A stretch of 5,165 nucleotides of DNA from Verrucomicrobiales bacterium (lineage in GTDB: Bacteria; Verrucomicrobiota; Verrucomicrobiia; Verrucomicrobiales; Akkermansiaceae), in NCBI GenBank assembly GCA_002729295.1, contig PBTU01000017.1, forward strand, positions 6,613 through 11,777, in the 5' to 3' direction. The stretch's first letter is position 1. Each line of letters starts with the position of its first letter. This document shows positions 1-5,165 of the stretch, piece after piece. The translations under genes were made by a program, and so were the position numbers. The notes under the pieces were generated by a model that did not search any database, was not told the DNA's origin, and saw only the letters and a program-made list of their open reading frames with translations.

Positions 1-530
1 CCCGACTCACCCGACTTGATGAAAACCGGATCTTGATCCCCGACTTTCACCGCGATTTCAAGATGAGAGACATTTACCAGACGCATCGACCCTAAAGGAA
101 AGGCCTGCAGATCATCTCTCACGATTTTCACGATCGGTTTGAGCCAAGTCATTTCCTGAAGATCTCGAAAGAGGATCGCCAGCGTGTGTGATGCTTTCGG
201 CATGGCATGGCTGATCCACGGTGGATCTTCTCCTTTCTCCAGAATTTCCAATCTCTGTTGCTTTCCGGCGATCGAGTAATAATTAGTCAGTCTCCTCAAA
301 TAGAGGTTTCCCCCAAATCCATCGAGATTACCCCCAATAACCTGGATCTTACTCGGAGGCATCTGTCCAGGCTCAGGCGGAGACTGGATTCTTCGGTCTC
401 CTCGAATCTCTTCCTTCCACGGGGGCAATTCACCCAGAGGAACCAATCGGAGATACTTTGGAGGTAATTTTTCCTGCCCCGTGACAACAAGGGGCAAAAG
501 AAGTGATAGCAGTAGGATGGGCTTCATCAT
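1..530 (-). CDS. Secreted protein of unknown function, 3' end beyond the left edge
   Basis: This frame is open from ATG at 530 to the window edge: 176 complete codons, with the C-terminus missing. The start is bounded by an in-frame TAA seven bases upstream. GGAG (541-544) lies 10 bases before the first of two tandem ATGs (530 and 527), so I take 530. Residues 1-18 form a Sec-type signal peptide: Met-Met-Lys, a Leu-rich core LLLSLLLPLVV, and a likely cleavage after TG before QEK. The mature part starts proline-rich (LPPKYLRLVPLGELPPW, residues 22-38; PPEPGQMPP, 51-59). It ends in a segment FPLGSMRLVNVS (144-155) followed by alternating hydrophobic residues that look like beta strands. No catalytic motif, transmembrane helix or prepilin motif is visible. 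From memory, small secreted proteins of this style sit beside giant pilin-like 'cassette protein A' genes in Verrucomicrobiota, but I cannot name the family. It lies 148 bases downstream of that gene here, on the same strand, and is probably co-transcribed. The coding call is firm; the role is unknown. Confidence 0.85.
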   Translation of the reverse strand, partial: MMKPILLLSLLLPLVVTGQEKLPPKYLRLVPLGELPPWKEEIRGDRRIQSPPEPGQMPPSKIQVIGGNLDGFGGNLYLRRLTNYYSIAGKQQRLEILEKGEDPPWISHAMPKASHTLAILFRDLQEMTWLKPIVKIVRDDLQAFPLGSMRLVNVSHLEIAVKVGDQDPVFIKSGES

Positions 531-678
531 TGGTTACAATCTCCAGACTAAGTTTCATTATCGCTCGGTCCCTGGTAAATTCACCTCCGGATAATCAATC
601 GGACTAAGCAAACCAACGCTGTCACACATCAGCAAGCCGGTTTATCCAAGGAACCAAGATTAGATTCCGATGGAGAGA
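531..678 (-). other. Spacer between the giant pilin-like gene and the secreted-protein gene
   Basis: These 148 bases contain no supportable gene. Read on the minus strand they hold a stem-loop (610-643), then GGAGGTGA (588-581) with no usable start codon at normal spacing, and then GGAG (544-541), which serves the gene starting at 530. GATAAT on the minus strand, near 562-557, resembles a -10 box but has no convincing -35 partner at 16-18 bases. I see no T-tract, so there is no sign of an intrinsic terminator separating the two genes. Confidence 0.6.
610..643 (-). other. Candidate RNA stem-loop in the intergenic spacer
   Basis: In the minus-strand transcript, AAACCGGC (643-636) can pair with GTTGGTTT (617-610): eight pairs, including two G-U wobbles. 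After a two-base TT bulge, GCTG (633-630) pairs with CAGC (621-618) around an eight-base loop. No run of T follows, so it does not look like a rho-independent terminator. It could be an mRNA processing or stability element between the two genes, or chance. The fold was done by eye and no energy was calculated. Confidence 0.35.
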
Positions 679-3600
679 TTAGACTTCATCCTTACCCAAC
701 CACCGGAAGGATACGATCCGGAATCGACGACCAAAATCCACAGCGCTGCCACTGACCGCTTCGGGATTCAAGCCCTTTCTATCAGGATTCATTGGCTCAG
801 GCGTGCGCTGCACTCTCGCTTCGCACCAAGCACGGGCCTGAATCTTTCCACTAACGTCCTTTGACTCTCCGTATGAGCGAATCACAAAACTATCTGATCT
901 CGCCGAAAGGGTTGAACCAATAATTTGCAACACATCACCTTGAGTCAGGTAACCCGGAATACCCCAAGCTGTTGAGGGAGGCTTATCCACCTGTCTGAGA
1001 CGAGTGGAATCCGCAATATTTGCTTGGCCGGCAACAACCAGATTGACGTCCGGCAATTCATAATCCCGGTTGATTGGATACTCCGAAATGAGAGTATCGT
1101 TGATTCCGGCCCGATAGATCGCAGCTTCGATTGCACCCTCTCTACCTGTTTCATCCATGGTCAGTCTGCGATTCACAAAGTCAGCAAGCCCAAAGAAGGG
1201 CGCTCTTGTTTTCACCTCGTATACAATCGCTTCGGCAAGGGCATCGATTTCGTCAACTTGCAGACTCCGGAATCCATCGTAGGCAGCCTCATTAATCCGA
1301 TCCCCAAGGTAATCGCGATTGTCCTTACTCAAAAGTCTCGGATAAGGAGTGACTCCTTTACTTCCGAATCCAATATCCCGGGTCGATGACAGAATGGCTT
1401 TCCATGCCTGCTTGCTGGTCGAGTGCACATCAAATGCACCTTCAAGACTTAAGCGCGAGGCGGCACGGTGGAAATCAAGAAGGTCACCAGACAAGTCCTC
1501 ACCTCCATCAAACACTCCAAAGCGTCCGTTTGGCAGTGGATTCGCTCCGGGGTCATCTGCAAATCTCTGCTTTTGATTAATCGTTCCCGTTGACACAAAG
1601 AAGTCATCCCAAAGATTGAAGTTAAGCTCAAAACTCTGATCGTAGATCAGATTGCTCTCCTTCATTGTGTCGAACAGAATAGTACGAATCAACCAGGCCC
1701 AATACTCTCCCTCAAATTTCGATCCGCCCCGACTGCCTCGTCCGAGGAAATAACCATTCCAAGCGGTATATTTTTGCTCGGAAGAACCAGTCAAAACCGG
1801 GCTAGTTCCCGTTCTTTCGACACGCGGATCAACAAGTGAGTTCCCGATGGCATAACTGGGATGCCATGCAAATTCCGACAACTTCAAATGTCGCAAGTAC
1901 GAAATTGAGGGTAGGCCAACATCCTTACTCGGGAGCTCAAAGGCAATGAGACCAGACGGCCCGGCATTCGGCGAGGTAAACGGGAAAGTTGTGTTAAGGC
2001 CATCCCTCTTAACCGGAGTCATATCGCTGAAGGTCACTTCGGTATCTGGGAAATCACGCATATAAATCCCGTGGAAATATGGCGGAGTATCGCTCACATT
2101 ATCAAAGGGAGTTCGGGTGTAATAGGCCCCCCGCAAATTCCAGGTCCCCAAAGCCGCACTCTGAAGATGGGCTCCATCGGTCTTGGTTAATTTACCTGAG
2201 TTCAAAATGTTGGATTTGGTCTCCTTCCACCACCTCAGACGGAAGCCATCCCTGGTGAACACCGACGGCTCCGGCAGTTGGTCAAAACCAGTGGTAATGT
2301 CGGTTGCCGGGAAGGTGGTAATCAACTCAAGAGGCAATTCGTCAGATCCCCCCGCCTGCAAAGAGATATTTGCCACGGAAAACAAGGGCAACTGCGCGAA
2401 GGTCGAGTAGTTAATATTCGTCCTTCCTTCGTTAAGCCTCAATGAGACCATATAGTTATCCGCCCCATTGATCTTACCGGTGTCAGGCACCTCCCGCACC
2501 GAAGTTGGCGGGCCGTCCAATTGCAAATCAGAAATCAGCGAACCTCTCACCCTCTGCTGTCCGATGTAATCCTGATAGAAACATCTCGAGGCAGACGGCG
2601 CAACACCGGCAGACAAGCGGTTGTTACTAAAATTGATCGCATCCAAGGGAGCCGCAGCAGATGGAGAGAAGACGAGCGTTTGACCAGCTGGGATGTTGGC
2701 ACTCGGAATCTGCATGAAAATCATGCCGGAAAGGTTGCCACTCTGACGACCTGGAGATCCCGGTGGCGCTCCGGTCTGACCAAAATAAATATTCTGATAC
2801 TTCAATCCACTCGCAGTGGTCACCTCAATTCGTTTGTTACCATTAACAAATAACTGGCAGGTCATTGCCGGCACCTTCAAGTCAACACTGTAGGGATTCC
2901 ATAACGCCACTCTGGGATACATGCACAGGCTCAAACGATACTTGGCGGTTGTCCCCGATCCCACCTTCTTGTAGCCGACATTGTAGTACATGTTGGCCTC
3001 CGTCAGCAGAGGGGTAATATTTGGCTTGGTAAATGGGGTGAAATCCACCGTGCTCTTATTGGTTCTGTCATAGAAGCCGTCTCCGTCGTTTGCCGACGGT
3101 GGATTTCTCCATCTTTCCGGAGTCACCTGATCCATCGTTTGCCGGTTAAAGCTATTGGTCTGGGAGAACAGAAACCACTCTCTGAATACCCCGAAAGTCG
3201 GCGCAATGTCTTTGTAGCGCGCAGAGTCCCAATCAAACCCTCTAAACCCAGCCATTTTTTCATTGATTGGTCCTACCAAGAAATCTTCATCATCAAGTCC
3301 CTGATAGTGGGCCGCTTCAGAACTAAGATCCGGAATGCTGCCATCACTCAAAATGTAGGCCGTCAAATCACGCTTAAGTCCCCCGTCACGAACATTGGCC
3401 AAAACTCCCCGCGAGTATCCTGTGATGTTGTGGAAGTTGTCCTTGATCGCCTCTTTATTCCTGGGGTGAACTAGGGCCATCGTATTCAGCGTAATCAACT
3501 TGGCCGCCTCGTCTTCAACAACGTCAGCAATGCCATCAATAACCGCAGCTTCGACATCCTGGGCATTAATCAGTCGCTGAATCCCACCACCTTTTCCATC

Positions 3601-4332
3601 GATTGTCTCCTCACGGTGGGTGTCAGCCACGGAGACTGCCGCCTTCGCGCCGAGGGAACCAATCCAAAACCCATAACCACCCAAATCGCGGTAATCTTTA
3701 GTGCCATTTGGCAACAGTTTTTCTTTCTCAGTGGACACACGCTTCACGAACACCTGATCATTCAGATTATTTACTGAACCCGGTCCGACGATGTTCACCT
3801 GCTCATCGCCGTTTCCCAAATTTGCATTAATCGCATCCAGAAACTGTCGCTTACCCGACATCTTACCCTTGCCGCCCTCGTTTCCGCTCACCAGATATCC
3901 CTTCACGACGTCTCGGGCCCGGTAAGCCGTGCCTCCCCGGGCGTCTGCCATTCCACCGTTATATTCATCGTCCCGGGTCCAAGGACTGCCGTTTTGATTC
4001 CCCTCGTATACCGTGGAGAAAACGCCCAACCAGTTGGGATGTTCCACACCGTCAATCTCAAGGGAGTCGGGCTCGCGATCCAGAATGGACGCACTGGCCG
4101 AAATCCGGCGGTCGGGACCCATCTCACGCTGCAACTCTCCGAAAGCAATCATCAATCCCAAACGAGCATTCGCGCGAGCCTCTTCCCGGGCCCAATCATC
4201 ACGAGCCGTTCGGACAGTGAGTGCTGATAGTGAAAGAAATGCGACCGCGACCAAGGTCAACAAGAGCAAAACCGAAATTGTCGCAATAAGCGCGAAACCA
4301 GGACGAAATGGACAAACTCGTTGCAGCTTCAT
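679..4332 (-). CDS. Giant prepilin-like surface protein, Verru_Chthon cassette protein A family
   Basis: The protein has 1217 residues from ATG 4332 and ends at TAA 681-679. The frame is open further up, with TTG (4377) and GTG (4341) as alternative starts. I prefer the ATG because it gives a standard short basic leader, although its Shine-Dalgarno (GTGGG) is weak. Residues 1-12 are a Lys/Arg-containing leader ending in Gly12. PGFALIATIS (11-20) and a hydrophobic helix to about residue 40 form a class III (prepilin-type) signal; the usual Glu at mature position 5 is absent. Then follow a charged helix (41-60) and FGELQREMGPDRRIS (64-78). Family-like blocks are GGYGFWIGSLGAKAAV (218-233), RGVLANVRDGGLKRDL (308-323), LWNPYS (477-482), YDQSFELNFNLWDDFF (897-912), GAFDVHST (965-972), FVNRRL (1052-1057), RSDSFVIRSYG (1145-1155), ARAWCE (1166-1171) and the terminal GRRFRIVSFRWL (1201-1212). 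After leader removal four Cys remain (470, 492, 584, 1170). From memory this matches TIGR02600, function unknown, usually encoded with pilin-like proteins B, C and D. I infer a large extracytoplasmic protein handled by a type IV pilus/type II secretion-like system. Confidence 0.85.
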   Translation of the reverse strand: MKLQRVCPFRPGFALIATISVLLLLTLVAVAFLSLSALTVRTARDDWAREEARANARLGLMIAFGELQREMGPDRRISASASILDREPDSLEIDGVEHPNWLGVFSTVYEGNQNGSPWTRDDEYNGGMADARGGTAYRARDVVKGYLVSGNEGGKGKMSGKRQFLDAINANLGNGDEQVNIVGPGSVNNLNDQVFVKRVSTEKEKLLPNGTKDYRDLGGYGFWIGSLGAKAAVSVADTHREETIDGKGGGIQRLINAQDVEAAVIDGIADVVEDEAAKLITLNTMALVHPRNKEAIKDNFHNITGYSRGVLANVRDGGLKRDLTAYILSDGSIPDLSSEAAHYQGLDDEDFLVGPINEKMAGFRGFDWDSARYKDIAPTFGVFREWFLFSQTNSFNRQTMDQVTPERWRNPPSANDGDGFYDRTNKSTVDFTPFTKPNITPLLTEANMYYNVGYKKVGSGTTAKYRLSLCMYPRVALWNPYSVDLKVPAMTCQLFVNGNKRIEVTTASGLKYQNIYFGQTGAPPGSPGRQSGNLSGMIFMQIPSANIPAGQTLVFSPSAAAPLDAINFSNNRLSAGVAPSASRCFYQDYIGQQRVRGSLISDLQLDGPPTSVREVPDTGKINGADNYMVSLRLNEGRTNINYSTFAQLPLFSVANISLQAGGSDELPLELITTFPATDITTGFDQLPEPSVFTRDGFRLRWWKETKSNILNSGKLTKTDGAHLQSAALGTWNLRGAYYTRTPFDNVSDTPPYFHGIYMRDFPDTEVTFSDMTPVKRDGLNTTFPFTSPNAGPSGLIAFELPSKDVGLPSISYLRHLKLSEFAWHPSYAIGNSLVDPRVERTGTSPVLTGSSEQKYTAWNGYFLGRGSRGGSKFEGEYWAWLIRTILFDTMKESNLIYDQSFELNFNLWDDFFVSTGTINQKQRFADDPGANPLPNGRFGVFDGGEDLSGDLLDFHRAASRLSLEGAFDVHSTSKQAWKAILSSTRDIGFGSKGVTPYPRLLSKDNRDYLGDRINEAAYDGFRSLQVDEIDALAEAIVYEVKTRAPFFGLADFVNRRLTMDETGREGAIEAAIYRAGINDTLISEYPINRDYELPDVNLVVAGQANIADSTRLRQVDKPPSTAWGIPGYLTQGDVLQIIGSTLSARSDSFVIRSYGESKDVSGKIQARAWCEARVQRTPEPMNPDRKGLNPEAVSGSAVDFGRRFRIVSFRWLGKDEV

Positions 4333-4549
4333 GATGCCCACTATGTAAACACATTGTGCTTTCAAAGCAACCCCCAAAATGAGGATCTCTTCTCAGCGCA
4401 ACTCTCCCTTCAGATTGGATATCACAATAAAGAACTGAAAAACAATAGATTATAATTATTAGCAATGGACCCAACTCCCCTTCTTGACGCCCCTCCAATT
4501 ATTCAGCTTTCCTAACTAATTTGCAGGCTTTTGAGAGATCCCGACTCAA
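4333..4549 (-). other. Leader region upstream of the giant pilin-like gene
   Basis: This 217-base gap separates the alkyltransferase stop from the chosen ATG at 4332. Its first part on the minus strand is purine-rich (about 4498-4474). An AT-rich block (about 4463-4440) follows and contains the candidate -10 box. Further down, ATTGGATATCACAAT (plus strand 4414-4428) is a near-palindrome around GATATC. A 5-base inverted repeat, TTGAG/CTCAA (4531-4549), lies right after the alkyltransferase stop but has no T-tract. No small gene is supported. A 99-codon frame at 4498-4199 overlaps the start of the giant gene and shows no family resemblance. Confidence 0.5.
4449..4454 (-). promoter_or_regulatory. 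Candidate -10 box (TATAAT) for the giant pilin-like gene
   Basis: TATAAT is exact on the minus strand. Because the sequence around it is ATTATAAT, a TATAAT also reads on the plus strand at 4451-4456. The -35 side is poor: TTGGGT (4474-4469) is only 14 bases away, and the hexamer at 17-base spacing is GAGTTG (4477-4472). If used, it would give a 5' untranslated leader of roughly 105-110 bases before ATG 4332. AT-rich intergenic DNA often contains such boxes by chance, so this is a weak call. Confidence 0.3.
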
Positions 4550-5165
4550 TCATCCGAACAAATCCAACAATAGCCCCTCAAGCCTCAATAATTTTTCCTT
4601 TCGGTCCAAACCTCCCCCAAACCCGGTCAGGCTGCCGCTTTTTCCGATCACGCGATGACACGGAATAATGATCGAGACCGGATTTGCCCCATTTGCCGTT
4701 CCCACCGCACGCACCGCTTTAAAATCCCCCATTCTTCGTGCCTGCTCGCAATATGAAATTGTCTCTCCATAAGGAATCGGTAACAGCTGTCGCCAGGCAT
4801 CCCTTTGAAACTCGCTCCCTTTTGGATCAAGAGAAACCTCGAAACTCGTCCTCTCTCCTCTAAAATATTCTCCCAACTCCTCTTCCGCTTGATTCAGAAA
4901 GCGATCCTTGTCGTTTCCTTCCGGCAAGGTCGAGCGCTCAATCCGGTCACTAAAATAAAGCCCAGAGATCCCCTTCCTAGAACTCAGTAAGACCAGTGAT
5001 CCAACCGGACTGTTGATTCGTCGACTCGCTATCGAATGACGAGGCGCGTGCGCTTTTTTCTTGGTCTTAGCTAATTTCTTACTTTGCGATCCCCTCTGGC
5101 CCGGCGACGTCCGCTCCTCTCCAAAATACTTCTCGCTCCGGTAGCGCAGCCAAACCCGCAATTTT
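4550..5165 (-). CDS. ogt: O6-alkylguanine-DNA alkyltransferase (MGMT/Ogt type), start unresolved
   Basis: This is a methylated-DNA--[protein]-cysteine S-methyltransferase. In a suicidal reaction it moves the alkyl group from O6-alkylguanine (and O4-alkylthymine) in DNA onto its own cysteine in the cytoplasm. Numbering from TTG at 5161 gives 203 residues to TGA at 4552-4550. SPVG (51-54) opens the usual N-terminal domain. The DNA-binding part FQRDAWRQLLPIPYGETISY (118-137) carries the conserved Tyr137. KAVRAVG (148-154) supplies the 'arginine finger' Arg151. Asn160 of ANP is the hinge, IPCHRVIG (166-173) holds acceptor Cys168, and TGFGGGLDRKEKLL (179-192) closes the active site, so all key residues are present. 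The odd part is the front: about 45 residues precede SPVG, including a basic KKLAKTKKKAHA stretch (28-39), with no in-frame ATG or GTG. The frame stays open to the window edge. The gene may start at TTG 5161, upstream of the window, or at a non-canonical codon. Function is firm; the symbol is by family, and the start is unknown. Confidence 0.93.
   Translation of the reverse strand, partial: KLRVWLRYRSEKYFGEERTSPGQRGSQSKKLAKTKKKAHAPRHSIASRRINSPVGSLVLLSSRKGISGLYFSDRIERSTLPEGNDKDRFLNQAEEELGEYFRGERTSFEVSLDPKGSEFQRDAWRQLLPIPYGETISYCEQARRMGDFKAVRAVGTANGANPVSIIIPCHRVIGKSGSLTGFGGGLDRKEKLLRLEGLLLDLFG
5079..5165 (-). CDS. Possible C-terminal tail of an unidentified upstream gene
   Basis: A second minus-strand frame is open from the right edge and ends at TAA 5081-5079. 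It reads KIAGLAALPEREVFWRGA and then DVAGPEGIAK, 28 codons. Sixteen of these codons begin with G, the bias typical of real coding frames. In the overlapping alkyltransferase frame only about seven of 28 do. It is therefore plausible that an upstream gene ends here and that the alkyltransferase frame over these bases is not translated. The tail is too short to assign to a family, and no domain is visible. Over so few codons the bias could be chance. Confidence 0.35.
   Translation of the reverse strand, partial: KIAGLAALPEREVFWRGADVAGPEGIAK

Noticed and set aside
430..558. A 42-codon minus-strand frame starting at ATG 558, overlapping the secreted-protein gene
   Set aside because: The nearest strong ribosome-binding motif is about 25 bases away, the frame is largely inside a better supported gene, and the peptide resembles nothing known to me.
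3994..4348. Plus-strand open frames of 77 and 111 codons opposite the start of the giant gene
   Set aside because: They lie wholly antisense to a strongly supported gene, show no family motif or ribosome-binding site, and overlap each other in different frames.
4333..4377. Start of the giant gene at TTG 4377 or GTG 4341
   Set aside because: Both would add residues before the basic leader of a prepilin-type signal and have no better ribosome-binding site; ATG 4332 gives a leader of normal length.
4199..4498. A 99-codon minus-strand frame starting in the leader and overlapping the giant gene's 5' end
   Set aside because: Its second half is an out-of-frame reading of the conserved prepilin-like segment, and its composition (Cys, His and Ser runs) is not protein-like.
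4531..4549. TTGAG/CTCAA inverted repeat directly after the alkyltransferase stop, considered as a terminator
   Set aside because: The stem is only five A/T-rich pairs with a nine-base loop, and no T-tract follows on the minus strand.

Overview
The window carries a compact run of genes that all read on the minus strand. It fits a member of the Verrucomicrobiota. The main evidence is a very large protein whose N-terminus, internal blocks and C-terminus match my memory of the lineage-restricted 'Verru_Chthon cassette protein A' family (TIGR02600). Base composition looks close to balanced. I cannot assign a genus from this sequence.

In order of transcription (high to low coordinates) the layout is as follows. 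(1) At the right edge, 5079-5165 may hold the last 28 codons of an unidentified gene. (2) An Ogt/MGMT-type O6-alkylguanine-DNA alkyltransferase occupies 4550-5165; its active-site region is intact, but its start is unclear and may lie outside the window. (3) A 217-base non-coding leader (4333-4549) contains an AT-rich stretch with a perfect TATAAT. (4) The dominant gene, 679-4332, encodes a 1217-residue protein with a prepilin-like membrane anchor and a long predicted extracytoplasmic part. (5) A 148-base spacer (531-678) contains a stem-loop and an unattached Shine-Dalgarno-like motif. (6) The 5' part of a gene for a secreted protein of unknown function runs off the left edge (1-530).

The giant pilin-like gene and the secreted-protein gene are co-oriented and are probably one transcription unit or functional pair for a cell-envelope or surface function that is not known. 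The alkyltransferase is a separate housekeeping DNA-repair gene. The 217-base gap with a candidate promoter suggests the envelope pair is transcribed independently of it. No tRNA, rRNA, CRISPR array, insertion sequence or long repeat was seen. The plus strand holds no gene I can support.
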